Part shown: positions 8,413-17,420 of the stretch, piece by piece
How positions within the stretch are numbered: position 1 is the first letter of the stretch
Layout: each line of letters starts with the position of its first letter
The notes under the pieces: generated by a model
Told to the model about the DNA's origin: nothing
The model's input: the letters and a program-made list of their open reading frames with translations, nothing else
Databases searched by the model: none
Source of the DNA: Salipaludibacillus neizhouensis
GTDB lineage: Bacteria > Bacillota > Bacilli > Bacillales > Salisediminibacteriaceae
Direction: 5' to 3'
Assembly: GCF_002886185.1 (NCBI RefSeq)
Contig: NZ_KZ614146.1
Location: forward strand, 2,216,930 to 2,280,929
Length of the DNA: 64,000 nucleotides
Position numbers and translations under genes: made by a program

Positions 8413-9164
8413 TCATGATCCACACCCTTCGACCTGTTGCTCACGAGCGCGAGTGTAATATTATCTTCTCCGCCAAGTTCATTTGCTTTTTTTATCATAT
8501 CATTTGAAATTAAAGGCAATGATTTTTCGTTCTGAATCATACTTGCCAACACTTCATCTGAAAGTTTATCCGTTAAACCATCGGAACAAAGAAGGATGAT
8601 TGCATCATCTCCCCATTCCAATGATTCTACATCTACTTTTACTGTTGCCTCAGTGCCTAATGCTTGTAAAACGACATTTTTCCTAGGATGTGTCGCTGCC
8701 TCTTCACGTGTAATTTGACCAGAACGAACCAGCTCCTGAACAAGAGAATGATCCTCTGTAATTTGTTTCAAAGTGTTTTCTTGAAAAAGATATACTCTTG
8801 AATCTCCAACATTTGAAAAAGTTACAAAATCTTTCGTTAATATAGCTGCGACTAAGGTAGTTCCCATTCCTTCGCATTCTTTGTTCGTCAGAGAGTGTTG
8901 ATAAATCTGCTCATTTATTTTCTCCACGATATTTAGAAGCCAGACCTCTGCTTCTTTTGGAGAAAATAATTCAGAGCGATTTTCACTCCACTTATCCACC
9001 ATCAATTCTTTCGCAATCAAGCTGGCTAAATCTCCTGCTTGATGTCCACCCATACCATCCGCGACTAAAGCCAGTGTCTGACCTATTTGATCCTCCACAA
9101 CTGCCCCATTATCCTCATTGTGAGCTCTCACTTGACCAATGTCTGTCTGATATATACTTTCCAT
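8409..9164 (-). CDS. prpC: PP2C-type Ser/Thr phosphatase PrpC
   Basis: A 251-residue PPM/PP2C metal-dependent phosphatase that reverses PrkC phosphorylation. Metal-binding and core motifs: HNEDNG, ADGMGGHQAGD, GDSRVYL, CSDGLTDKL and GGEDNITLALV, in the right order. GAGGGG precedes the ATG. It overlaps prkC by 4 bases. In B. subtilis the preceding gene is rlmN; here the preceding gene is rsmB, with a 121-base spacer. Confidence 0.97.
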   Translation of the reverse strand: MESIYQTDIGQVRAHNEDNGAVVEDQIGQTLALVADGMGGHQAGDLASLIAKELMVDKWSENRSELFSPKEAEVWLLNIVEKINEQIYQHSLTNKECEGMGTTLVAAILTKDFVTFSNVGDSRVYLFQENTLKQITEDHSLVQELVRSGQITREEAATHPRKNVVLQALGTEATVKVDVESLEWGDDAIILLCSDGLTDKLSDEVLASMIQNEKSLPLISNDMIKKANELGGEDNITLALVSNRSKGVDHE

Positions 9165-9285
9165 CTCAACCCCTCTTTCCTTAGCCTGTTTCGTTTTATT
9201 AAGGCTGTTTACTAAAAGATTGTTGCGTTTAAAAGATTAGGACAACTTCTAGGTGGATTTTTCCGCAGGTAATACATTGAATATA

Positions 9286-10650
9286 TTACTCTCTTTTTAG
9301 AATAGCAGAAATAAAAAATCCATCTGTACGGAACTCACCAGGAAACAGTTGAAAATATCCCGGATTTTCTTTCTTTTCACTTGCTATTATACCAGGTATT
9401 CTAGTTAGGAGTTGATCGTCAAAAATAGCTTCTTCATTTTCCTCAACAAAAGCAGTGACGACATCATCATTTTCTTCACGATCTACTGTACATGTAGAAT
9501 ATACCAAGCGTCCACCTTTTTTTAATAGCGGCCATACTGCTTCAACAATCGATTGTTGAATTTCTGACAAACGGTGGATATCTTCTTCCTTTTTAGACCA
9601 CTTTAAGTCTGGTTTTCTTTGGATAACGCCTAATCCGGAACAAGGGGCATCTACTAAAATACGATCAAAACTTTCTTTGTCATATTTCTCATGGAGTTGC
9701 CTGGCATCAGCAACTTCTCCGTGAACAATCGATAATTCAAGTCTTTTCGCCTGGTCATGGATAAGTTTCACTTTATGGGAGTGAATGTCAATACTAACTA
9801 CTTCTCCGATATTTTGCATTCGTTCCGCAATGTGCATGGATTTGCCTCCTGGTGCTGCACAGGCATCCAAGATCGACTCTCCTTGTTGAGGATCAAGTGC
9901 AAGGGTCACTAACATGGAACCTTCGTCCTGAATAGATATCCAACCATTCTCGAATGCCTTTGTATTGGCTAATGATCCTTTTTTCACGTATAGACATTCT
10001 TCTACATAAGGACTTTCCTTCACTTCCAAACCTTGATCCTGAAGGGATTCCATGACCTCTTCTTTTGTGACCCGGTTTGTATTTACTCGAACGGAATGAG
10101 TAGGATGAGTTAAATTAGCAAACGCAATAGAAGATGCTCGTTCAGCCCCGTATTGCTTGCTCCAACGCTTTAATAACCACTCTGGATGACTCGTTTCCAC
10201 TGCCAGACGTTCAGTCTCATTCTTTATGGAAGAAAATTCCGGTAACGGATGACGTAGAAATGACCGCAGAATCCCATTCGTCATACCTGATATCCCTTTA
10301 TGACCTCTTTTTTTAGAAATCTCTACTGCTTCGTTTATTGCAGCATGATCAGGCACGCGGTCAAGAAAAATAAGTTGATAAACGGTCAACCTCCATAATA
10401 TATGTACCCAGTCATCAATTTTGACGAGCGGTTTCTTGGAATATGCCTCCAAATAAAAATCAATTCGCTTCTGATACTGGATCGTACCATATACAATTTC
10501 TGTTAGTAACGGAACATCAATGGATGCGATATTTTCTTTCTTTATCGTATCATTTAAAAGTAAATTACTGTAAGCTTGATTTTTCTTTATTTTCAATAAA
10601 ATCTCCAAGGCTGCTTCCCGAACATTTCCAGTCGACTTCTTTTTACTCAT
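9286..10650 (-). CDS. rsmB: 16S rRNA (cytosine-967-C5)-methyltransferase RsmB
   Basis: 454 residues: an N-terminal NusB-like RNA-binding domain (about 1-140), then a Rossmann methyltransferase domain. Visible motifs are LDACAAPGGKS (AdoMet binding), VDAPCSGLG (motif IV cysteine) and LVYSTCTVDREEND (motif VI catalytic cysteine). It overlaps the end of fmt by 8 bases. It modifies C967 of 16S rRNA in known homologues. No rlmN follows it, unlike B. subtilis. Confidence 0.95.
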   Translation of the reverse strand: MSKKKSTGNVREAALEILLKIKKNQAYSNLLLNDTIKKENIASIDVPLLTEIVYGTIQYQKRIDFYLEAYSKKPLVKIDDWVHILWRLTVYQLIFLDRVPDHAAINEAVEISKKRGHKGISGMTNGILRSFLRHPLPEFSSIKNETERLAVETSHPEWLLKRWSKQYGAERASSIAFANLTHPTHSVRVNTNRVTKEEVMESLQDQGLEVKESPYVEECLYVKKGSLANTKAFENGWISIQDEGSMLVTLALDPQQGESILDACAAPGGKSMHIAERMQNIGEVVSIDIHSHKVKLIHDQAKRLELSIVHGEVADARQLHEKYDKESFDRILVDAPCSGLGVIQRKPDLKWSKKEEDIHRLSEIQQSIVEAVWPLLKKGGRLVYSTCTVDREENDDVVTAFVEENEEAIFDDQLLTRIPGIIASEKKENPGYFQLFPGEFRTDGFFISAILKRE

Positions 10651-11596
10651 TATCTTTAGCTCCCAACATCGTTTCCGTTGTCCATTTTCCGCCTGCTCCT
10701 CTTAAAAAAGTCGCTACATCTAAAGGTTTTTTCCCAGAGGGCTGTATTTTTAGTAATGCAAGAATACTTTTTTCTCCACACGCCACAAGGATTTCGTTCT
10801 CAGTAAGCCCAATAACTGATCCTGGTTGCTTGTCAGTTTTTCCGGCTTTCACCCTAGCCTCCCATATTTTCAAACGCCGATCTTCTACGGTAGTAAATGC
10901 GACAGGCCAAGGATTTAAGCCGCGGATTTGATTAAAGATCTGCTTTGCAGATTGTTGCCAGTCAATAACTTCCTGCTCTTTTTTAATTGTTGGGGCGAAT
11001 GTCACCTTGGCTTCTTCCTGCTCTTGAGGATTTAGCTTTTCTTCTTGTATTAGAGGCAGAGTTTCCATCAGCAGATCAGCGCCTATTTGGCTTAATTTAT
11101 CGTGCATAGTTCCCGTCGTGTCCTCCTCTAAGATTGGTATACTTCGTTGTGTTAGGATAGCACCGGCATCCAATTGTTTGACCATGTACATAATCGTTAC
11201 TCCTGTTTGCTCTTCCCCGTCAATAATTGACTGGTGAATAGGTGCCCCTCCCCGGTATTTAGGAAGCAAGGAAGCATGAACATTTACACATCCGTAACGA
11301 GGTACATCCAGAAGTTCTTGAGGAAGGATTTGCCCGAACGCAGCTGTCACAATTAAATCTGGTTTCACAACTGCTACTTGTTTCCATTCCTCTTCATGTT
11401 TAATTTTTTCCGGCTGGAAGATTGGAATATGTAATCTTTCTCCTTCTACCTTGATCGGTGGGGGAGTAAGTGTTTGTTTTCGTCCTTTTGGTCGGTCTGG
11501 TTGGGTGACAACAAGTACTACGTTATACCCTTTTTCACTTAACGAACGTAGAACTGGCACCGCAAAATCTGGTGTACCCATAAATACGATCTTCAC
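10643..11596 (-). CDS. fmt: Methionyl-tRNA formyltransferase, GTG start
   Basis: A 317-residue enzyme that formylates initiator Met-tRNA using 10-formyl-tetrahydrofolate. The start is GTG at 11596 (VKIVFMGTPDFAVPVL). The active-site segment HASLLPKYRGGAPIHQSI and the downstream GVTIMYMVKQLDAGAIL supply the catalytic Asn/His/Asp set. A C-terminal oligonucleotide-binding domain begins near 210. It follows priA by 74 bases. Its usual partner def (peptide deformylase) is absent between the two. Confidence 0.96.
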   Translation of the reverse strand: MKIVFMGTPDFAVPVLRSLSEKGYNVVLVVTQPDRPKGRKQTLTPPPIKVEGERLHIPIFQPEKIKHEEEWKQVAVVKPDLIVTAAFGQILPQELLDVPRYGCVNVHASLLPKYRGGAPIHQSIIDGEEQTGVTIMYMVKQLDAGAILTQRSIPILEEDTTGTMHDKLSQIGADLLMETLPLIQEEKLNPQEQEEAKVTFAPTIKKEQEVIDWQQSAKQIFNQIRGLNPWPVAFTTVEDRRLKIWEARVKAGKTDKQPGSVIGLTENEILVACGEKSILALLKIQPSGKKPLDVATFLRGAGGKWTTETMLGAKDNE

Positions 11597-11670
11597 AATA
11601 TATCTCCCCTTTATAATCTATTTTCCTCTTAATCAACTCGTATGCTTCCGCTGCGACCCAAATTCTGAAT

Positions 11671-14109
11671 TTAAAGCATCATATACGGATTCATATCCAT
11701 ATGAATAGCTAAAGACGATCGTGTCGTTTCTGATTGATATGTTTTAATGACTTCCTGCAAAGTATTTGTCAGTTTAGGCTCAACTTTATATTTTATCATG
11801 CATTGATAGCGATATCTATCTTTGATCCTCGGAATAGTAGAAGCGACCGGACCATATACAAATGTTTGGTCTGAAAGCTCTCGTTGCAAAAAGTGAGTAA
11901 TTTTTTCGGTAACAGAAACGACTTGATCTAACTGTTCTGAACTAACATGAATAATAACTAAGAAATAATATGGAGGATATCCTCCTTGTTTACGGATACC
12001 CATTTCTTTTTCAAAAAATGATAGATAGTTATGCGACTTTACGTCTTCGATACTGTAATGGTCCGGAGTATATGTTTGAACCACGACTTCTCCGGGCTTT
12101 AAATGCCTTCCAGCTCGACCACTTACTTGCGTTAACAGCTGAAAGGTTCGTTCACCCGAGCGGAAATCCGGTAAATGGAGCATCGAATCTGCTGCTAATA
12201 CTCCAACGAGCGTTATGTTTGGAAAATCCAAACCTTTTGCGATCATTTGAGTTCCGAGCAGTACGTCTCCCTTCCCTTCTCCAAATTGACGCAGGAGTTT
12301 TTCATGGGAACCTTTGCGTCTTGTAGTATCTACATCCATTCTAATAATACGAATCTCTGGAAATACCTTCAATAATTCTTCTTCCACTTTTTGTGTACCG
12401 GTACCGAAGAACCGAATAGAGTCACTTTGACATTCTGGACAAATGCTTGGAATGGTTTCTGAATGGCCACAATAGTGACATTGCAACGATTGATTCGTTC
12501 GATGATAGGTGAGTGAAATATCACAATGATCACACTGAGGAACGTAACCACAGTCTCGACACATAATAAACGATGAATACCCTCTTCGATTTAAAAAAAG
12601 CACTGTCTGTTCTCTTTTTTCAAGCCGATCAGATATGCCTTTTACTAATGATTCTGAGAACATCGAACGATTTCCGGAACGCAGCTCTTCTCTCATGTCA
12701 ATAATCGATACTTCAGGCATTTTCACATGATTCACTCGATTTTCCATTGTCAATAATGTATAGACACCTTTTTTTGCACGCGCATAACTCTCCAAGGAAG
12801 GTGTAGCACTTCCTAAAATAATGGGGGCTTTATAATATTCGCCACGTTTAATTGCAACTTGTCTCGCATGGTATCTTGGCGACTCTTCCTGCTTATAGCT
12901 CGTCTCATGCTCTTCGTCTATAATGATGATTCCCAATTTTTCAAACGGCGCAAATATTGCCGACCTTGCCCCAACAGCTACATCGACCTTACCTTCGCGA
13001 ATCTTCTGCCATTCATCATACTTTTCCCCTTTAGACAGTGCACTGTGAAGAACAGCTACGCGAGAGCCAAACCTTTCTTTGAATCTCGTAACCATTTGTG
13101 GAGTTAAAGAGATTTCCGGAACGAGAACGATTGCTTCTTTACCTTTTTTAAGAACTTGATCGATAGCTTGTAAATAAACTTCGGTTTTTCCGCTCCCGGT
13201 TACCCCTCGGAGAAGAAACGTTTGATGATTCTCCTGATGGATAGAATCCAAAATCGGGTCTAAAGCTGTTTGCTGTTCTTCCATTAAGGGAAGTGGTTCC
13301 GATTTCACAAATGTTCTTCCCTCATATGGATCTCTTGCAATCGCCTTTTCCTCGATAGACACTAAGTTCTTTTTTCTTAGTGACTGAACAGTATCCCGAG
13401 AAACATCTGCTTTTTCAAGAAGAGCTGTTAACGTATATTCACTTTCGTCTTCGAAATGACTAATAAAAAACTCCAATAGTTTTACTTGTTTAATTGCTCG
13501 GGAAGGTGTCGATTCAATCGCTTTTTCTAAATCCTTCTTTGAAACCATCAAATTAACAATTTGCTGTTTCTTAACGGAATCACTGGTCTTTACTAGAGGG
13601 GTTACTAGCACAACTTCCTCTTTAATTGCAGTCATCATCACCTTTTTATCAAGCTCTGACGCATCCTTACTCCACTTTTCCCAGCTTTCTATTTCATTCG
13701 TTTCTGGAAAAAAAGGCTGGATTGATTCTGGCACCTCGCCTTCATCTAAAGATTCATGAATGGACAATCTTTTATCATACTTCGCTCGCATAGCAGCTGG
13801 AAGCATAGTTTTTAGCACTGTAACGTGAAATGATAATGTATTATCCTTCACCCATGTTGATAAGGCTAAAAGCTCTTCAGTAAGAGGTGGCTTTAAATCA
13901 ACTAGTTCTGCTAAAGGTTTAATTTTTGAGGAATCGTACTCACTGTCTTCTGCAATAGCTATCACAAATCCCTGAACTTTTCTAGGTCCAAATGGGACGT
14001 TCACCCTAATTCCTGGAACAATGGTCTGTTCGAATTCAGGTGGTACCAAATAATCAAACATACGATCCGTTTGATTGACGGCAACATCTACGATTACTTT
14101 TGCGATCAT
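11671..14109 (-). CDS. priA: Primosomal replication restart helicase PriA
   Basis: An 812-residue 3'-5' helicase that reloads the replisome at stalled forks. The N-terminal DNA-binding domain (about 1-105) is followed by a helicase core with GVTGSGKTEVYLQ (Walker A), DEEH (motif II) and GSATPSLES (motif III). Two zinc clusters supply eight cysteines (CRDCGYVPQCDHC, CHYCGH and CPEC). The C-terminal helicase lobe includes LLGTQMIAKGLDF and VSGRAGR. Length is normal for the family. It starts 1 base after the coaBC stop. Confidence 0.97.
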   Translation of the reverse strand: MIAKVIVDVAVNQTDRMFDYLVPPEFEQTIVPGIRVNVPFGPRKVQGFVIAIAEDSEYDSSKIKPLAELVDLKPPLTEELLALSTWVKDNTLSFHVTVLKTMLPAAMRAKYDKRLSIHESLDEGEVPESIQPFFPETNEIESWEKWSKDASELDKKVMMTAIKEEVVLVTPLVKTSDSVKKQQIVNLMVSKKDLEKAIESTPSRAIKQVKLLEFFISHFEDESEYTLTALLEKADVSRDTVQSLRKKNLVSIEEKAIARDPYEGRTFVKSEPLPLMEEQQTALDPILDSIHQENHQTFLLRGVTGSGKTEVYLQAIDQVLKKGKEAIVLVPEISLTPQMVTRFKERFGSRVAVLHSALSKGEKYDEWQKIREGKVDVAVGARSAIFAPFEKLGIIIIDEEHETSYKQEESPRYHARQVAIKRGEYYKAPIILGSATPSLESYARAKKGVYTLLTMENRVNHVKMPEVSIIDMREELRSGNRSMFSESLVKGISDRLEKREQTVLFLNRRGYSSFIMCRDCGYVPQCDHCDISLTYHRTNQSLQCHYCGHSETIPSICPECQSDSIRFFGTGTQKVEEELLKVFPEIRIIRMDVDTTRRKGSHEKLLRQFGEGKGDVLLGTQMIAKGLDFPNITLVGVLAADSMLHLPDFRSGERTFQLLTQVSGRAGRHLKPGEVVVQTYTPDHYSIEDVKSHNYLSFFEKEMGIRKQGGYPPYYFLVIIHVSSEQLDQVVSVTEKITHFLQRELSDQTFVYGPVASTIPRIKDRYRYQCMIKYKVEPKLTNTLQEVIKTYQSETTRSSLAIHMDMNPYMML

Positions 14110-15324
14110 TTAACGCTCCTCCAACAAAGTTTTTATTTCGTTTAACAACAAATTTGCGGCTTCTCTTTTTGTTGTTAGAGGGATTGCAACTTCTTTTCCA
14201 CTAGAGAAATACAGATTTAGTTCATTTGTGTCCACTTGAAAACCCACGTTTTTTTCGGCTATCGAATTGGCTGCAATGATGTCTAAGTTCTTTTTCTGAA
14301 TTTTCTTTTTAGCGTTCTCTTCTATGTTCTCTGATTCTGCTGCAAATCCAATAAGAAGTTGAGACGTCTTTTTTCCCCCTAAAGATTGTAAAATATCATT
14401 TGTTCGTTCCATTTCAATGTGAAGGTCACCATTTGTTTTTTTCATTTTCTGCTCATATATTTCCTTCGGACGGTAATCAGCTACAGCTGCCGCTTTGATA
14501 ACAACGTCCATCTTTGCAAATTCCCGGTGCACAACATCAAACATATCTTTAGCTGACCTTACCGGAATCACACTCACTCCATGGGGCTCCTTTAAAGAAA
14601 CTGGTCCACTCACTAAAGTTACTTCAGCACCTCTTGCAGCAGCCATTTCAGCTATGGCATAGCCCATTTTTCCAGAAGACCTATTTGAAAAAAATCGAAC
14701 TGGATCAATCGTTTCTTGGGTTGGACCTGCAGTGACCAACACTTTTTTCCCATGCCAAATCTGATTATTTTGTGAGATAAAGTGGTGATCGATCATATCA
14801 GCCAAATCTTCTGGTTCCGCCATTCTTCCTTTTCCAACATACCCACAAGCTAAATACCCTTCATTTGGTTCAATATACTTGTAGCCATACTCTTTTAATA
14901 ATGTCATATTCTTTTGTACAGCTGGATGATCATACATATGAACATTCATGGCTGGAGCAATCATGACGGGAGCTGTTGTAGCTAATAAAGTAGTCGTCAT
15001 CATGTCATCTGCCATACCATGAGCCAATTTACTAATAATATTTGCAGTTGCAGGCGCAATTAACACAAGATCTGCCCAGTCCGCAATGTCAATATGCGCA
15101 ATTTTTTCGGGATTTGGTTCCGTAAAAGTATTGACATAAACATGGTCACGCGATAATGCTTGGAATGTTAAAGGCGTGACAAATTCTTGTGCAGAGTCTG
15201 TCATGATAACTTTTACTTGATATCCTTTTTGAACTAACTTGCTTGTTAGAGCAGCTGCTTTGAAAACAGCAATTCCTCCCGAAACACAAAGTAAGATTTT
15301 TTTTTCAATTCGTTCATCATTCAT
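14110..15324 (-). CDS. coaBC: Bifunctional phosphopantothenoylcysteine decarboxylase/synthetase
   Basis: 404 residues carrying two steps of coenzyme A synthesis. The N-terminal CoaC flavoprotein domain (about 1-185) has GGIAVFKAA, PAMNVHMYDHPAVQ and the catalytic-cysteine segment ACGYVGKGRM. The C-terminal CoaB synthetase has TAGPTQETIDPVRFFSN, SSGKMGYAIAE and a KKNLDIIAANS segment. GGGAGG lies 8 bases before the ATG. It is followed directly by priA as in B. subtilis. Confidence 0.96.
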   Translation of the reverse strand: MNDERIEKKILLCVSGGIAVFKAAALTSKLVQKGYQVKVIMTDSAQEFVTPLTFQALSRDHVYVNTFTEPNPEKIAHIDIADWADLVLIAPATANIISKLAHGMADDMMTTTLLATTAPVMIAPAMNVHMYDHPAVQKNMTLLKEYGYKYIEPNEGYLACGYVGKGRMAEPEDLADMIDHHFISQNNQIWHGKKVLVTAGPTQETIDPVRFFSNRSSGKMGYAIAEMAAARGAEVTLVSGPVSLKEPHGVSVIPVRSAKDMFDVVHREFAKMDVVIKAAAVADYRPKEIYEQKMKKTNGDLHIEMERTNDILQSLGGKKTSQLLIGFAAESENIEENAKKKIQKKNLDIIAANSIAEKNVGFQVDTNELNLYFSSGKEVAIPLTTKREAANLLLNEIKTLLEER

Positions 15325-15461
15325 GGTATTTGCCTCCCGTAATCAGTAGAGCCCGTCAGAACACCGACATAGAAGCTGGACTTCTAAAAGGTATTATATA
15401 TATATCTACTTACACGATACCTAAATTTCTTGAAAAAGACAAAAGAAAAAACAACCTGGGG

Positions 15462-15680
15462 TCAGGTTGTTTCGTCGTCTTCACGAATCTCATAGGTCAA
15501 ATGCTCGGATTCTATTTCTTCTAATGCCATCCCTACATAATTAACTGACTTAGAAGCAACCGTACGTTGAAAAAGTTCTGGTTTTTCCCGAAGTTGTCTT
15601 GCTCTGTGTGCTGAAACTGTCACAAGAGTATACTTGGAGTTAATTTTAGTCATTAACGAATCAATTGATGGTTGTAACAT
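15462..15680 (-). CDS. rpoZ: RNA polymerase omega subunit
   Basis: 72 residues starting [20 protein letters not shown] with HRARQL and VGMALEEIE, the conserved omega core that binds the beta' C-terminus. GGAGGAG lies ahead of the ATG and overlaps the ancestral stop codon of the broken gmk (15685-15687). The strong ribosome site is therefore a relic of the gmk-rpoZ junction. The 137-base spacer to coaBC holds nothing recognisable. Confidence 0.95.
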   Translation of the reverse strand: MLQPSIDSLMTKINSKYTLVTVSAHRARQLREKPELFQRTVASKSVNYVGMALEEIESEHLTYEIREDDETT

Positions 15681-15684
15681 TGTC

Positions 15685-15940
15685 TCACTCCTCCACTAAT
15701 TCTTTATAAAGATGAATTAATCATTCTTTTTTCTAATTCTCGGCAATTACAATAGATTTTATTCGTTCTACTGCTAACTCTACTATATCATTTTCTACTA
15801 CATAATCATATTTGTCCATTAAATCTATTTCATCTTCAGCAATAGTCATACGACTATCGATTAAATCTACGTTCCTCTGCCTTCGATACTGCTGAGAAGT
15901 TCATTTAAACTTTAGAGGCATTAAAAATCCTTGGGATATT
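15685..15940 (-). pseudogene. gmk: gmk (guanylate kinase) remnant: C-terminal third with stops and frameshifts
   Basis: Between remA and rpoZ, where gmk belongs, the minus strand encodes broken pieces of the guanylate kinase C-terminus. A degraded FLMP..SLNELL, then SIEGRGT, a frameshift, [44 protein letters not shown], a TAG, KKE, a TGA, and [11 protein letters not shown] ending at a TGA just before rpoZ. At least two frameshifts and two in-frame stops are visible. The N-terminal two thirds, with the GMP/ATP-binding P-loop, are gone. The function must be supplied elsewhere in the genome, since gmk is essential in B. subtilis. Confidence 0.85.
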
Positions 15941-15953
15941 GTGAGTAACCAGT

Positions 15954-15982
15954 GAATGCCATCAGGTTTACCGATGGCATTC
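15954..15982. repeat. Perfect 10-bp hairpin after remA
   Basis: GAATGCCATC (15954-15963) pairs with GATGGCATTC (15973-15982). It begins 4 bases after the remA stop but has no T-run on either side, so it may be a transcript-end stabiliser or a partial terminator. Confidence 0.5.
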
Positions 15983-15986
15983 GTAT

Positions 15987-16250
15987 TTATTCTTCCGACG
16001 CGTCTTCTTTACTTGAAATGACACGCTGAGCAACTGTTTCAGGCTGAACAGCAGACAATATTACATGATCACTGTCAGCAATAATTACTGCTCTCGTTCG
16101 CCTGCCATATGTTGCATCAACAAGCATATTTCTTTCTCGCGCATCAGAAATAATTCTTTTAATAGGTGCTGATTCTGGACTAACGATCGAAATAATTCGA
16201 TTTGCTGAAACGATGTTTCCAAATCCTATATTAATTAATTTTATATCCAT
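15987..16250 (-). CDS. remA: Extracellular matrix regulatory protein RemA
   Basis: An 87-residue DUF370/RemA protein: [20 protein letters not shown], then AYG-like [20 protein letters not shown] and [11 protein letters not shown]. The family is a ring-forming DNA-binding activator of matrix (eps) and osmoprotection operons in B. subtilis. It sits between yloC and the gmk locus as expected. The start ATG has a GGGAG site 8 bases upstream. Confidence 0.95.
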   Translation of the reverse strand: MDIKLINIGFGNIVSANRIISIVSPESAPIKRIISDARERNMLVDATYGRRTRAVIIADSDHVILSAVQPETVAQRVISSKEDASEE

Positions 16251-16314
16251 TATTCATTCTCCCATCCTTAATCTTCTAATTGGAGGAAGCAGTCCTTCCC
16301 ATTCCACTTCAGAT

Positions 16315-17202
16315 TCATTCTATATTTTGTACTTGTTCTCGAATTTTTTCTAATTCAGCTTTGAGTTCAATCACCAGTTGACTCGTTTCGAGATGATTTG
16401 ATTTTGAACCGATTGTATTTACTTCTCGATTCAATTCTTGCACTAGAAAATCTAACTTTCTTCCAATTACTTTCGCATCAGAAAGAATCGATATAAATTG
16501 TTTTAGATGGCTATCGATTCGAGTCAATTCCTCTTGAATATCAGCTTTCTCAGCAAACACAGAAACCTCTGTCAATATTCTTGCTTCATCTATTTCTGTT
16601 TTTCCACCTAGACCTAGAAACTCTTCCACTCGCCGTTGTAGTCTCTCGCGATATTGCTTTTGAATCACTGGCGTATACTCACGCAATTTAACTATGAATT
16701 GCCGTAATGTATCTATTCGATGAATAATATCATCACGCAGCTCTTGCCCCTCTTTTAATCTCATATCTCTTAATTCCATTGCAGCTTCTTCTACAGAGGA
16801 CAAGATAACATCTGTGAGCTCACTCGAAATGTCACTAGATTCTCTCACAGCAACTACCTCTTCATTGAACAAGAGTTCTTTAAGAGGAAATGAATTTGAG
16901 GAATGAAACTTTTCAGCCATTTCATCAAAAGTATTTTGATATTCTGCGATAAGGTTCCAGTCTATCGATAATTCTTTTTTTGAAACCCCGTCTCCTTGTA
17001 TATGTATAAACACATCTACTTTACCCCGGCTGATAACTCGGGAAATAGACTTCTTCATCCGCTCTTCTAAGAAGAACAATTGCTTCGGCATGCGAATATT
17101 TATTTCGCAAAATCGGTTGTTTACCGCCTTAATCTCTACTGAAACATGACAACTATCAATTTCCTTATTAGATCGCCCATATCCTGTCATACTCATTATC
17201 AT
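16315..17202 (-). CDS. yloC: YicC/YloC family endoribonuclease-like protein
   Basis: 295 residues starting MIMSMTGYGRS, the family signature. A YicC N-terminal domain is followed by a C-terminal DUF1732 domain ending with KVIGRKLDFLVQELNREVNTIGSKS, its conserved C-terminal block. YicC proteins have been reported as endoribonucleases or RNase adaptors; the precise role here is unknown. It is first in the yloC-remA order, as in B. subtilis, and divergent from rqcH. Confidence 0.93.
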   Translation of the reverse strand: MIMSMTGYGRSNKEIDSCHVSVEIKAVNNRFCEINIRMPKQLFFLEERMKKSISRVISRGKVDVFIHIQGDGVSKKELSIDWNLIAEYQNTFDEMAEKFHSSNSFPLKELLFNEEVVAVRESSDISSELTDVILSSVEEAAMELRDMRLKEGQELRDDIIHRIDTLRQFIVKLREYTPVIQKQYRERLQRRVEEFLGLGGKTEIDEARILTEVSVFAEKADIQEELTRIDSHLKQFISILSDAKVIGRKLDFLVQELNREVNTIGSKSNHLETSQLVIELKAELEKIREQVQNIE

Positions 17203-17348
17203 TCTATCACATCCACTTCTTACATTCTAAACAATTTTCAGGAATACAACAAGGGGACTTATGAAATTCCCTTTACCCTTTAGTTATATAAACCTTTTTT
17301 TCTTTCATCGCAAAAGCCTAATACATGTTTTAAACTGTGTATTTTTGC

Positions 17349-17392
17349 TATAATAGTTAAGCACGCTTTCCCACTCTTTATTTTCAGAGTGG
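17349..17392 (+). promoter_or_regulatory. rqcH -10 element and 5'-UTR hairpin
   Basis: A perfect TATAAT lies at 17349-17354 with no clear -35 partner. It is followed by a 7-bp stem, CCACTCT (17371-17377) with AGAGTGG (17386-17392), in the leader of rqcH. There is no T-run, so the hairpin is not a simple terminator. Confidence 0.4.
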
Positions 17393-17420
17393 AAGAGCAC
17401 GTTAAAAGGGAGGTGTATTT

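Noticed and set aside
9165-9285. Possible rlmN C-terminal remnant (KTKQAKERGVE-like frame before prpC)
   Set aside because: The frame runs into prpC without a stop and lacks any of the RlmN cysteine or ACGQL motifs; similarity is too short to support.
15870-15920. ATG-started small ORF inside the gmk remnant
   Set aside because: It is out of frame with the recognisable Gmk peptides and stops quickly, so it is a by-product of the frameshifts.
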